The position numbers and the translations under genes were made by a program. This document shows, in pieces, positions 37,794 to 45,158 of a DNA stretch of 64,000 nucleotides. Source of the DNA: Nitrosopumilus sp. (lineage in GTDB: Archaea; Thermoproteota; Nitrososphaeria; Nitrososphaerales; Nitrosopumilaceae); the NCBI RefSeq assembly GCF_025698945.1, contig NZ_JAILWM010000004.1, positions 152,103 to 216,102 of the forward strand, read 5' to 3'. The first letter of the stretch is position 1, and every line of letters starts with the position of its first letter. Under the pieces are notes generated by a model, which ran no database searches, was not told where the DNA came from, and saw only the letters and a program-made list of their open reading frames with translations.

Positions 37794-38324
37794 TTATTCT
37801 GCTTCTTGTTCATTAATTATGGTTAGAGTCATACTTGATTTAATATGAGGAAGAGATCTTATGGCTTTGGTGATGATGTTTTCTAGGGTTTTATCATCTG
37901 GAGCTTCTATTTTACAAATTACATCATAGAACCCAAACACTACATCTGCTTCTTTGACTTCTGGTATATGACTTAGATTCTTCAGTGTTGGAAATTCTTC
38001 TCCTTTATCACAATGAATAACAACATATGCTTGAGATTCATTTTTTCCTAACATCATTCCAATTAGTTTCTCAGATGTCTGAAATAATTCTCCTGATTCT
38101 GAGCGAGTCAAAGTTACTGTGGAATGAATTTTTGGCATCTTTCGAATTACACCTGTAACAACTTTCTGAATTTTTTCCTCTGTCTCAGTTTCAATTTGAA
38201 CAATAATATCGTATAGTCCTAGTGTTCCGTGAACCTCTTTTACAGAATCAATTTTTTTTAGTGATGCAATTACTTCTTTTTCAGAACCCAAATCACAATT
38301 CATCATAACATAGGCTTTTGCCAT
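37794..38324 (-). CDS. Twin Lrp/AsnC ligand-binding domain protein without HTH
   Basis: From the ATG at 38324 the protein has 176 residues and consists of two RAM (Lrp-type effector) domains, about 1-80 (AYVMMNCDLGSEKEVI ... LYDIIVQIE) and about 95-172 (AYVVIHCDKGEEFPTL ... FYDVICKIE). There is no DNA-binding domain. Such proteins may bind amino acids or pair with full-length Lrp regulators. The two halves are clearly internal duplicates. An ATG 15 nt upstream is possible. Confidence 0.85.
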   Translation of the reverse strand: MAKAYVMMNCDLGSEKEVIASLKKIDSVKEVHGTLGLYDIIVQIETETEEKIQKVVTGVIRKMPKIHSTVTLTRSESGELFQTSEKLIGMMLGKNESQAYVVIHCDKGEEFPTLKNLSHIPEVKEADVVFGFYDVICKIEAPDDKTLENIITKAIRSLPHIKSSMTLTIINEQEAE

Positions 38325-38484
38325 TTTTACTTGACACATCCATAAACAGTCTCAAGATATGGTCTGAAAACCATGCTAGTATAACGTGAAATTAGAATAA
38401 AAGATTTCTTTAAAAATACTGATGAAAAAACATCAATTTCAAATTTATTCACAAAAAACCATATTTTTTGCATATTGCCTAATT

Positions 38485-38649
38485 TTATTTTTCGCGTTTT
38501 GGTTTAGAGTGTGCCTTTATCATGTGTTTTTTAGTTCTCTCAGGATCAGTAAACTCCATATTGCAAATTGAACACTTGTTCGAAAATGTAGTTTCTCTCT
38601 TTAAGATATTTTTTACCCTGATTTTATTAAAGGATATTTTTGGCTTCAT
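38485..38649 (-). CDS. 54-aa C2H2 zinc-finger protein
   Basis: This short minus-strand ORF encodes one classical zinc finger: Cys26-x2-Cys29-x12-His42-x4-His47, within a basic chain (start MKPKISFNKIRVKN). A TATA-like TTATAAT lies about 24 nt upstream of the ATG, and box 1 of the TTAACATTGTTAA repeats (38686-38698) ends 36 nt before the ATG. A DNA- or RNA-binding role is likely. It is too short for default gene calling and could be missed. Confidence 0.75.
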   Translation of the reverse strand: MKPKISFNKIRVKNILKRETTFSNKCSICNMEFTDPERTKKHMIKAHSKPKREK

Positions 38650-38685
38650 ATTTTGTTGAGAAATTTTTTGATTATAAGGAGTTGC

Positions 38686-38698
38686 TTAACATTGTTAA
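38686..38698. promoter_or_regulatory. Inverted-repeat box 1 (TTAACATTGTTAA)
   Basis: This perfect TTAACA-T-TGTTAA inverted repeat lies between the C2H2 finger gene (minus) and the winged-helix regulator (plus). It is 36 nt from the finger gene's ATG at 38649, with a minus-strand TATA-like element in between, and 52 nt from the regulator's TTG at 38751, so it may serve both. Confidence 0.75.
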
Positions 38699-38750
38699 TC
38701 AACCATTGATTTGTAAAAATAGTTAAAGACTCATAATATGAATAACATTA

Positions 38751-39086
38751 TTGACTACCTCTAAAAAATATAGAGATCGAATCTATATTGTTAAAGATAT
38801 TATTCTTACTTTATCTGAGTATGGACAACTCAATCAGACTTCATTGTTTAGCTTTTGTGGATTAAATATTTCAAAGCATAAGCAGATATTAGATAATTTA
38901 GAACAAAATGAAATAATAGAAAGAAAAGAAATTGCTGATGGAAAAAGAACAATCACGTTATTCAAAGTGACAAATAAGGGGATGAATTTTTGTCATGAGA
39001 TCTTAGAGCCATATGAAAAACTATTTCCAAGAAGTGGTAAATCCTCTGATTCTTCACTGAATTTAGGATGTATTTTATTCATCTAG
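38751..39086 (+). CDS. Small winged-helix transcriptional regulator
   Basis: The 111-residue protein (TTG start) has one winged helix-turn-helix (about 12-80: YIVKDIILTLSEYGQLNQ, then LNISKHKQILDNLEQNEII and the wing GKRTITLFKVT). It resembles the short archaeal wHTH regulators found next to thaumarchaeal promoters. Its gene lies beside box 1 of the five repeated boxes and is the most obvious candidate to bind them. It overlaps the convergent membrane-protein gene by 12 bp. Confidence 0.8.
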   Translation: MTTSKKYRDRIYIVKDIILTLSEYGQLNQTSLFSFCGLNISKHKQILDNLEQNEIIERKEIADGKRTITLFKVTNKGMNFCHEILEPYEKLFPRSGKSSDSSLNLGCILFI

Positions 39087-39431
39087 GTTATATTTTGATG
39101 AAATATCTTTATCCAAATCTTCTCGTTTTTTCAAATAATTTGCATATCTTTTGTTCCAATTAGAAAGGGATCTAAATTGTTGCACGCCAGTTATCAGCCA
39201 GATCCCCGAAGTAACTAAAACTACTGTCAAGAAAACCATTAAAAGTATTGCAAAATCATTCTCATTTTCAACTAAATGAAAAAATTTTGGATGCGTAAGT
39301 AGATACAGAGAGATTCCTATTGCTAGAGGAGCTAAAATAAGTGCCGAGAATGACACTCCAAGCATTAATCCTCTAAGCTGTTGAATTTTTTCAATAAATA
39401 GATCCATTGAGCTTAGAATGTTATTTCCCAT
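39075..39431 (-). CDS. Small two-helix membrane protein
   Basis: From the ATG at 39431 the protein has 118 residues, with hydrophobic segments at about 21-45 and 59-82 and a charged C-terminal tail (KKREDLDKDISSK). A minus-strand CTAAAAGA about 29 nt upstream supports this start over a TTG at 39440. I recognise no family. It has no TTAACATTGTTAA box in front of it. Confidence 0.65.
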   Translation of the reverse strand: MGNNILSSMDLFIEKIQQLRGLMLGVSFSALILAPLAIGISLYLLTHPKFFHLVENENDFAILLMVFLTVVLVTSGIWLITGVQQFRSLSNWNKRYANYLKKREDLDKDISSKYNLDE

Positions 39432-39561
39432 ATCAGTCAAAGGATCTTACCTCAAAATCTTTTAGATAATGTTCTGTCATATCTGATGATTTATTTTTAA
39501 AAATGGAGTTTTTATAATTTCTCAACATGTTCTCAATTAATAGATAGTATATAGCAAATAC

Positions 39562-39574
39562 TTAACATTGTTAA
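39562..39574. promoter_or_regulatory. Inverted-repeat box 2 (TTAACATTGTTAA)
   Basis: An exact copy of the 13-bp repeat ends 35 nt before the ATG at 39610. The TATA-like TTTTTATAAAAA at about 39579-39590 lies between box and start, centred about 26 nt upstream of the ATG. Confidence 0.75.
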
Positions 39575-39609
39575 TCCATTTTTATAAAAAATCATCTTTC
39601 ATATGATTT

Positions 39610-39714
39610 ATGAGAAAAAAAGAAGACTCTGATGAGGAAAATACTGTAAATAGAAAAAATGATGATTGGTGGAGATTAGAAAAATTTCAGATAGGAAGGA
39701 GTAGATTTCCATAG
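39610..39714 (+). CDS. 34-aa charged ORF upstream of the CKGIC protein
   Basis: The 34-residue ORF starts MRKKEDSDEENTVNRKNDDW and ends RSRFP. It is strongly charged and has no Cys. It would be leaderless behind box 2 and its TATA element, and the CKGIC gene begins 2 nt after its stop. It could be a leader peptide or a small partner protein. Translation is not proven by sequence. Confidence 0.45.
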   Translation: MRKKEDSDEENTVNRKNDDWWRLEKFQIGRSRFP

Positions 39715-39716
39715 CC

Positions 39717-39908
39717 ATGACATTTTGCTGTAAAGGGATTTGTGAAGGAATAAAAGCAGATTCAATTCCAAATATTTCTCGTTACCAATCTGGTCAAAAG
39801 AGATGTTCCTTATGTGCAATTTTTTTGGATACTTCTGATTTAGGATGTCCTTGCTGTGGTGCACGACTTAGAACAAAATCTAGGAATAGACGAATGTATG
39901 AGGAATAA
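39717..39908 (+). CDS. 63-aa Cys-rich CKGIC-family protein
   Basis: The small basic protein has seven Cys: CCKGIC near the start, then CSLC and CPCC, with the conserved frame RYQSGQKRCSLCAIF and CPCCGARLRTKSRN. The protein at 58644 has the same frame (RYASGQRRCQIC and CPCCGYRLRTKPRN), so they form one family, probably a zinc-binding nucleic-acid-binding domain. I know of no assigned function. It is behind box 2 with the 34-aa ORF. Confidence 0.8.
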   Translation: MTFCCKGICEGIKADSIPNISRYQSGQKRCSLCAIFLDTSDLGCPCCGARLRTKSRNRRMYEE

Positions 39909-39915
39909 AATATCC

Positions 39916-39928
39916 TTAACATTGTTAA
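39916..39928. promoter_or_regulatory. Inverted-repeat box 3 (TTAACATTGTTAA)
   Basis: A third exact copy, 8 nt after the CKGIC stop codon and 36 nt before an ATG at 39965. A TATA-like CTAAATATTAA lies at about 39935-39945 between box and ATG. Confidence 0.7.
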
Positions 39929-39964
39929 GTATGTTCTAAATATTAATAAAATAATTATCAAGCA

Positions 39965-40048
39965 ATGCAGAAGCAGACTACTCCAATAGGGAATGAACAA
40001 CTTACAAAATTGCAATTCAGTTTTCTAGTTTTCATTTACTGCCATTAG
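39965..40048 (+). CDS. Possible 27-aa ORF or small RNA behind box 3
   Basis: The ORF (start MQKQTTPIGN) is 27 codons long and I recognise nothing in it. The reason to list it is its promoter: box 3 and a TATA-like element are spaced from the ATG exactly as at the other four boxes. The transcript could equally be a small RNA. Confidence 0.3.
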   Translation: MQKQTTPIGNEQLTKLQFSFLVFIYCH

Positions 40049-40103
40049 ACACTGGTAATTCCCAAAATTGCTTCTGCAGAATTAATTTTACTTCATTTTT
40101 AAG

Positions 40104-40116
40104 TTAACAATGTTAA
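40104..40116. promoter_or_regulatory. Inverted-repeat box 4 (TTAACAATGTTAA)
   Basis: This is the same repeat on the other strand; only the central base differs in direction. It lies 36 nt before the GTG at 40153, with TATA-like GTATATTA at about 40121-40128. Confidence 0.75.
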
Positions 40117-40152
40117 CTGAAGTATATTAGAGATAAATTTTATGAAAAATGA

Positions 40153-40317
40153 GTGGCAAAATTAAGATGTAATGACTACGGATTTGAATGTGATTTTGTA
40201 GCTGAGGGGGAAATTGAGCAAGTTATTGAAAAATTTGGTCAACACTCCGAAGAAGAACATGGAATTGATTACTCAAAAGAAGCAATCATGCATGTAATTT
40301 TGAGAAAAACCACCTGA
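40153..40317 (+). CDS. DUF1059-type small protein, 54 aa
   Basis: The GTG-initiated 54-residue protein has the DUF1059 pattern: CNDYGFECDF at 6-15, an acidic middle and a helix with EEEHGIDYS near 33-41. Members are small Cys/His/Asp proteins thought to bind metal. TATA at about 40124 lies 28 nt upstream, giving a leaderless message controlled by box 4. Confidence 0.8.
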   Translation: MAKLRCNDYGFECDFVAEGEIEQVIEKFGQHSEEEHGIDYSKEAIMHVILRKTT

Positions 40318-40403
40318 TTGATTCAATATAAAAATAAAATATGATCAAGTATAGATTTTATTAAAACATATTTTATCTAATTCCAATTTGAATTTCTCAA
40401 AGC

Positions 40404-40416
40404 TTAACATTGTTAA
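40404..40416. promoter_or_regulatory. Inverted-repeat box 5 (TTAACATTGTTAA)
   Basis: The fifth copy ends 37 nt before the TTG at 40454. The TATA-like TGTATATATT at about 40420-40430 lies between, about 28 nt upstream of the start. Confidence 0.75.
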
Positions 40417-40453
40417 TTATTGTATATATTCATCAAAATAGCTTCTTTGAATA

Positions 40454-40939
40454 TTGAAAAGTAAACAGAAAAATAAATCAAAATTATCTAAAGGTAATTT
40501 AATTTCTATTTGTGTGGTTACAGTTATTGCGGTATTTTTAGTATTTTATATATTGAATTCATTTGTTCCAGTAAATTCTGAAACTATTGTTTTTTCTCCT
40601 CCTTCGAACATATTTTTAAAAGCCGTAAAGTCATCCCAAGGAGATTATTATTATCAGTCAACAAAAGGTGGTAAAACAGTTCCCTCTGTTCAAGGTATGT
40701 CGCCATCAATTAAAGTATCAAAAGGAAATCTTGTTCAGATTCATTTGATTAATGAGGAAAAAAATGAACTTGGTTTGTCTTCCAAACATAATTTGAATAT
40801 TGATGAATTTAATGTTCATACAAAAGATCTAGGATATTTTCAAAGTGAGTCTATCACATTTTTGGCAGATAAAACCGGTTCTTTTGAATACTATTCATCA
40901 ATTCATCCCAACATGAAGGGAATTATTGTTGTAGATTGA
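40454..40939 (+). CDS. Membrane-anchored cupredoxin-fold protein lacking the Cys ligand
   Basis: The 161-residue protein has a basic N-terminus, one membrane helix (about 15-37) and an outside cupredoxin-like domain (about 45-161). The C-terminal motif is YYSSIHPNMKG, where type-1 copper proteins have a Cys in place of a Ser, so His and Met are kept but the blue-copper Cys is gone. Upstream His residues (KHNLNIDEFNVH) could be ligands. It may bind Cu(I) or another metal or have lost metal binding. It is the last gene with a TTAACATTGTTAA box. TTG start. Confidence 0.8.
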   Translation: MKSKQKNKSKLSKGNLISICVVTVIAVFLVFYILNSFVPVNSETIVFSPPSNIFLKAVKSSQGDYYYQSTKGGKTVPSVQGMSPSIKVSKGNLVQIHLINEEKNELGLSSKHNLNIDEFNVHTKDLGYFQSESITFLADKTGSFEYYSSIHPNMKGIIVVD

Positions 40940-41122
40940 GTAATTAATTTTGATGATAATTCCAAAAAATAAATTATATTTTATAAATTGAAACAGATTC
41001 AAATTTATGCCCAAATCCTTTAAAGAAAAATCATAGATCGACTATTTTGCGTTGAGTTGTGTTTAGCAAACTAGACAGAATACCTCAATGATTTATAAGA
41101 CGATTCTCAATTTTTTGAGTTC

Positions 41123-41575
41123 ATGGCAAAGGTTTACGACGTACCAGCAGATGTATTGATTGGAAAATTAGCTGCAATTCTCAAGAATGAAGATATTCCA
41201 GCTCCTAGTTGGATTCCATTTGTTAAAAGCGGAGCTCATGCCGACAAACCACCACAAGACAGAGATTGGTGGTATACTAGATGTGCATCATTAATGAGAA
41301 AAATTTACCTTAACGGACCTATTGGAGTAAATGAATTGAGAAATGAATATGGTGGTGGTAAACCATCAGGATATGGAGCAGCACATCATAAAGATGCAGG
41401 CGGTGCAATTATCAGAAATGCAATTCATGGATTAGAAAAATTAGGTTACATTGAGCAAGTTGAGAAAAAAGGGCGTATTGTTTCAAAACAAGGAATGCAA
41501 AAACTTGATAGACTTGCAACAGAAATTCTTAAAGAACTAATTGTTGAAAATCCTCAATTGAAAGTATACACTTAG
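41123..41575 (+). CDS. rps19e: 30S ribosomal protein S19e
   Basis: This 150-residue protein matches eS19: KVYDVPADVLIGKLA at the start, DRDWWYTRCASLMRKIY near residue 52 and GGAIIRNAIHGLEKLGYIE near 93. It is needed for small-subunit maturation. The PDCD5 gene follows 7 nt later, a pairing common in archaea. Confidence 0.97.
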   Translation: MAKVYDVPADVLIGKLAAILKNEDIPAPSWIPFVKSGAHADKPPQDRDWWYTRCASLMRKIYLNGPIGVNELRNEYGGGKPSGYGAAHHKDAGGAIIRNAIHGLEKLGYIEQVEKKGRIVSKQGMQKLDRLATEILKELIVENPQLKVYT

Positions 41576-41582
41576 ATTCAAA

Positions 41583-41864
41583 ATGAGTTTTCCAGAACCT
41601 GACGAATTACCTCAACATAACCAAGATCACGAATCAGTAGCACAAAAAGAGCAAATTCTAAAACAAATTCTTTCACCAGAAGCTCGAATGAGATTAAACA
41701 ATATCAAAATGGTAAAAGCTGAACTATGTGAATTAGTTGAACAATATTTGATCGGAATGGCAACTCAAGGAAAAATTAGAGGTCAGCTAAATGATGATCA
41801 ATTAAAGCAAATATTACTTTCAATTCAACAACCAAAACGCGATTTTAAGATAAACCGAGTCTAA
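41583..41864 (+). CDS. PDCD5/TFAR19-family DNA-binding protein
   Basis: The 93-residue protein has the family core ILSPEARMRLNNIKMVK followed by VEQYLIGMATQGKI and a C-terminal basic tail. It forms a small three-helix bundle. The archaeal role is not well defined, though it is usually co-transcribed with S19e, as here. Confidence 0.93.
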   Translation: MSFPEPDELPQHNQDHESVAQKEQILKQILSPEARMRLNNIKMVKAELCELVEQYLIGMATQGKIRGQLNDDQLKQILLSIQQPKRDFKINRV

Positions 41865-41902
41865 ATCTAAAATTTATTTATGGGTAAGATCTGGGGTTAG
41901 TC

Positions 41903-42982
41903 ATGAAAGCAGTTGTTTATAATGAATATGCACCAGATGATAATTTTGCTAAAATCCTCAAAGTCCAGGATATAGATGATCCAAAACCAAAAGCAGATGA
42001 AGTAGTTTTCAAGGTTAAAGCTGCTGCTCTTAATTATAATGATATTTGGGGAATGAGAGGTCAACCAGTTCCAGTTCCATTACCACATGTGTCAGGCTCT
42101 GATGCAGCTGGAGATGTAATCGCAGTTGGTGATGATGTTAAAAATATCAAAGTAGGAGATAGAGTTGTATCACACTCTAACATGTCCTGTAGAGTTTGTA
42201 AAGCATGTACTGATGGACGAGAGTTTGATTGTATTAACAGAACAATTTGGGGATTCCAAACTGGTCCAACTTGGGGTGCATTCCAAGAAATTACCCATTT
42301 ACCAGAAGTTAATGTTTCAAAAATTCCAGAAGGTGTATCATATGATGATGCAGCTGCTGCATCTATGACACTATTGACATCATGGCATATGCTAGTTGGT
42401 AGAGCAAAAATTACACCTGGACAAACTGTCTTAATTATGGGTGGTGGTTCTGGAGTGGGAAGTTTTGGAATTCAAATTGCAAAGTTATACAACTGTGATG
42501 TTATTGCAACTGCAAGTCCAGATAAACTAGACAAATGTCTAGAACTTGGGGCTGATTTTGCAGTAGATCATAGAAAAGAAGACTGGCATAAAGAAGTAAG
42601 AGCCATTTCTAAAGATCTAGCAAAGAAAAAAGGTGAAGCACCAGGAATTGATCTCTCATTTGATCACATTGGTGAAACACATTGGAATAAACAATTAACA
42701 TTGTTAAAGTATGGTGCAACTCTAGTTTCTTGTGGTGCAACAACAGGATATAATGCACAAACTGATCTTAGACACATATTCTTTAAGGGAACTAACATCT
42801 TGGGTTCCACACAAGGAACAAAAGCTGAACTTGATCAAGGCCTTTACTGGATGGGTCAAGGAAAAATTAAAGCTGCAATTGACTCTACTTATACATTTGA
42901 GCAAGCAGCAGAAGCTCACACAAAGATGTTAACTGGAAAAGGTCTCTTTGGCAAAATCTTAATGAAGCCAGAGGGCGCTTAA
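41903..42982 (+). CDS. Zinc-type MDR dehydrogenase/reductase (crotonyl- or acryloyl-CoA reductase-like)
   Basis: The 359-residue protein is a medium-chain dehydrogenase/reductase. It has the GroES-like half with a structural zinc lobe (CRVCKACTDGREFDC) and the Rossmann half with GGGSGVGSFGIQIA near residue 175. Length and sequence resemble crotonyl-/acryloyl-CoA reductases, so it is a candidate for the acryloyl-CoA reductase step of the HP/HB carbon cycle; an alcohol dehydrogenase is the alternative. The following gene starts 7 nt later. Confidence 0.85.
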   Translation: MKAVVYNEYAPDDNFAKILKVQDIDDPKPKADEVVFKVKAAALNYNDIWGMRGQPVPVPLPHVSGSDAAGDVIAVGDDVKNIKVGDRVVSHSNMSCRVCKACTDGREFDCINRTIWGFQTGPTWGAFQEITHLPEVNVSKIPEGVSYDDAAAASMTLLTSWHMLVGRAKITPGQTVLIMGGGSGVGSFGIQIAKLYNCDVIATASPDKLDKCLELGADFAVDHRKEDWHKEVRAISKDLAKKKGEAPGIDLSFDHIGETHWNKQLTLLKYGATLVSCGATTGYNAQTDLRHIFFKGTNILGSTQGTKAELDQGLYWMGQGKIKAAIDSTYTFEQAAEAHTKMLTGKGLFGKILMKPEGA

Positions 42983-42989
42983 TTATTTA

Positions 42990-43847
42990 ATGACGCAGCT
43001 TTTTCGCAGTCTTATTTTTGTTCCAGGGAACAATCCTAGGTTTTTAGAAAAAGCAAAAAAGCTTCAAGCTGATATTGTTTGTTTTGATTTAGAAGATTCA
43101 GTTCCAGATAATGAAAAAGCAAATGCAAGAAAACTAATCAAATCTGCATTAAAATCTAGAAAATCTTATGAATCATCAATTTTCGTTAGAACAAATTCTC
43201 CCACATCAGGTAAAATTCCATCAGATCTCAACGAAATAGTACAAAAAGGAATAGATGGAATTGTTATTCCCAAGGTTAACAACACCAAGGAACTAAAAAC
43301 AATTGAACAAATCCTCTCAAAGCTTGAAAAAACACGAAAACTAAAATCTATTCAATTGATTCCTTCTATAGAATCTGCTGAAGGGGTAGTCAACACCTAT
43401 AGCATTTCATCATTTGGAAAAAGAATATCTGCAGTAGTTTTTGGTGTTTTTGATTTACTAAATGACATTGGTGTTGAATATACAAAAGATTCTGAAGGGG
43501 CAAAATATTCAAGGTCAAAAATTCCAGTTGATGCTCATGCTGCAGGAATTGTAGCAATTGATGCAATTTGGCAAGATCTTAAAGATATTAGAGGATTAGA
43601 AAATGATTGCAAGATGGGAAAGAGTCTTGGCTACTCTGGAAAAAGTGTAATTCATCCAGATCAAATCCCTGTAGTTCATAAATTATTTCATCCAAACAAA
43701 AGTGAGATAATTTGGGCTGAAAAAGTATGCAAAACATATCTTGAATCAACCAAGAAAGGAAAAGGAGCAACAACTGTTGATGGAAAAATGATCGATGAGG
43801 TTCATTTCAAACAAGCAAAAGCCCTTCTTGATTTGGTAAATAACTAA
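42990..43847 (+). CDS. HpcH/HpaI (CitE-like) acyl-CoA lyase
   Basis: The 285-residue protein has the CitE/malyl-CoA lyase pattern: RSLIFVPGNNPRFLEKA near the start, VCFDLEDSVPDNEK near residue 32, IPSIESAEGVVNT near 127 and GKSVIHPDQI near 218, with Glu and Asp residues placed for Mg2+. It splits or forms 3-hydroxyacyl-CoA esters; the actual substrate (citramalyl-CoA, malyl-CoA or similar) is not clear. It probably shares a transcript with the MDR gene. Confidence 0.88.
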   Translation: MTQLFRSLIFVPGNNPRFLEKAKKLQADIVCFDLEDSVPDNEKANARKLIKSALKSRKSYESSIFVRTNSPTSGKIPSDLNEIVQKGIDGIVIPKVNNTKELKTIEQILSKLEKTRKLKSIQLIPSIESAEGVVNTYSISSFGKRISAVVFGVFDLLNDIGVEYTKDSEGAKYSRSKIPVDAHAAGIVAIDAIWQDLKDIRGLENDCKMGKSLGYSGKSVIHPDQIPVVHKLFHPNKSEIIWAEKVCKTYLESTKKGKGATTVDGKMIDEVHFKQAKALLDLVNN

Positions 43848-43861
43848 TTTTTACGTTTAAT

Positions 43862-44473
43862 TTACTCAAAAGATTCTAGAATTGCTTTCATGCTGGAGCT
43901 TTTCATAAATATTTTTTTAGAAATTATTCCTGTAACTACTGTTTTGTCTTTTTTTATGTCTAATTTAATTTCATGAAAAACACATTGAAGTTTGAATATT
44001 TTTTTACTTTCACTTAGTATTCTTCCAGACTCAATAATTAATCCATTTTGAATCAAATTTTCAATTTTTCTATATCCCGAAGTTTTTGGAACTTTTGATT
44101 CCTTTAGAATTTTTGGTATAGTTAATTCATTTTCTAAAAGTTTTGAGATAATTTTCCTTGTTTCAATATCAGAAAATAAATCTAAAATTACATTTGATAA
44201 ATCTTGACTTATTATGGTGATAATAAATTCATCATCTTTTTTTTTCACTTTAATAATTTTATTAATACAATCCTTTTCAAATTTTGATACATTGATATGA
44301 GAATTTTTTTTTAATACATTTGAAAATTTTTCAAAATGCTCAATTGAGAGTTTGATTGACATGCCATGTTCTAAAAATAATTCACGTTCCAAATTTTTTA
44401 GAACATCTAATTTCAATCCTTTTTTAATTTCCTTACTTAGTGATGATGAAATTAGTCGATCTATACCACCCAT
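43862..44473 (-). CDS. Winged-helix protein, possible regulator
   Basis: The 203-residue basic protein has a helical N-terminal half (about 1-60), a beta-containing middle with DDEFIITIISQDL, a winged helix at about 110-150 (ISKLLENELTIPKILKES, TSGYRKIENLIQNGLI) and a final beta-rich domain. This layout is seen in archaeal regulators of unknown ligand. It is divergent from the CheY-like gene with 57 bp between starts, so a regulatory link is possible. Confidence 0.7.
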   Translation of the reverse strand: MGGIDRLISSSLSKEIKKGLKLDVLKNLERELFLEHGMSIKLSIEHFEKFSNVLKKNSHINVSKFEKDCINKIIKVKKKDDEFIITIISQDLSNVILDLFSDIETRKIISKLLENELTIPKILKESKVPKTSGYRKIENLIQNGLIIESGRILSESKKIFKLQCVFHEIKLDIKKDKTVVTGIISKKIFMKSSSMKAILESFE

Positions 44474-44530
44474 GTGTTGATTCTATTTATGGAAAATATT
44501 AAAGCACCGCTATATCTAAAGTGAGTAAAG

Positions 44531-44881
44531 ATGTCCAAATCCGTAATTGTAATTGATGATGATGAGGATACAGTTAGATTATTTAGTGAATTTCTAGAGG
44601 AGCATGGCATATCAGTAGTAGGAAATGGATTTGATGGTGTTACTGCTGTAAAATTATACAAGCAAACAAAGCCTGATGTTGTTCTAATTGATCTTAATAT
44701 GCCTAATGGAAGTGGATTTTATGCTATTAAAAAAATTCAAGATATCAATCCGGAAGCAAAGATTATTGCAGTTACAGCAGATAGTAGCTATTCTACTGAA
44801 GAAAAACTAGAAAAACTCAACATTCCACTTATTCAAAAACCATTCAAAATGGATAAAGTAATCCAAATAATTGAAAACTAA
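44531..44881 (+). CDS. Single-domain response regulator (CheY-like)
   Basis: The 116-residue receiver domain has the acidic pair in VIDDDEDTV (about 8-13), the phospho-acceptor Asp in VVLIDLNMPNGSG (near residue 56), the Thr/Ser switch in AVTAD near 82 and the Lys in IQKPF near 104. It has no output domain, so it must act by protein contact. No histidine kinase gene is nearby. Confidence 0.93.
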   Translation: MSKSVIVIDDDEDTVRLFSEFLEEHGISVVGNGFDGVTAVKLYKQTKPDVVLIDLNMPNGSGFYAIKKIQDINPEAKIIAVTADSSYSTEEKLEKLNIPLIQKPFKMDKVIQIIEN

Positions 44882-44946
44882 TTTCCCATTTTTGGGACTT
44901 TTCACATATTGTTATATTATAATGTTCATAAATTAATTTGATACAA

Positions 44947-45090
44947 ATGAGTAAACGAGTTACAATCATGATTGATGAAGATCTTGATAAAAAAATTAGA
45001 CTCAGACAAGCAAAACTGATTCAGCAAGAACAATCATCATATAGTTACTCCAAAGTTCTAAATGAAACTCTTCGTCGAGTTTTAAAATAG
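44947..45090 (+). CDS. 47-aa ribbon-helix-helix-like protein
   Basis: The short ORF starts MSKRVTIMIDEDLDKKIRLR, a ribbon strand followed by a helix, then a polar linker (QQEQSSYSYS) and a second helix (KVLNETLRRVLK). That pattern is typical of MetJ/Arc/CopG-type dimers that bind DNA. It is alone, between the response regulator and the TPR gene. Target unknown. Confidence 0.7.
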   Translation: MSKRVTIMIDEDLDKKIRLRQAKLIQQEQSSYSYSKVLNETLRRVLK

Positions 45091-45158
45091 ATTTTTTTTA
45101 AATTTTTTATATTTTAGAATAGGTTAAAGATAATGAATTTTAATTAAATACAGCAAAA

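Noticed and set aside
42695..42707. A sixth exact TTAACATTGTTAA inside the MDR reductase gene
   Set aside because: It lies within a coding sequence, encodes ordinary residues (LTLLK) and has no start codon at the usual distance, so I treat it as chance; it does warn that the 13-mer can occur by chance in AT-rich DNA.
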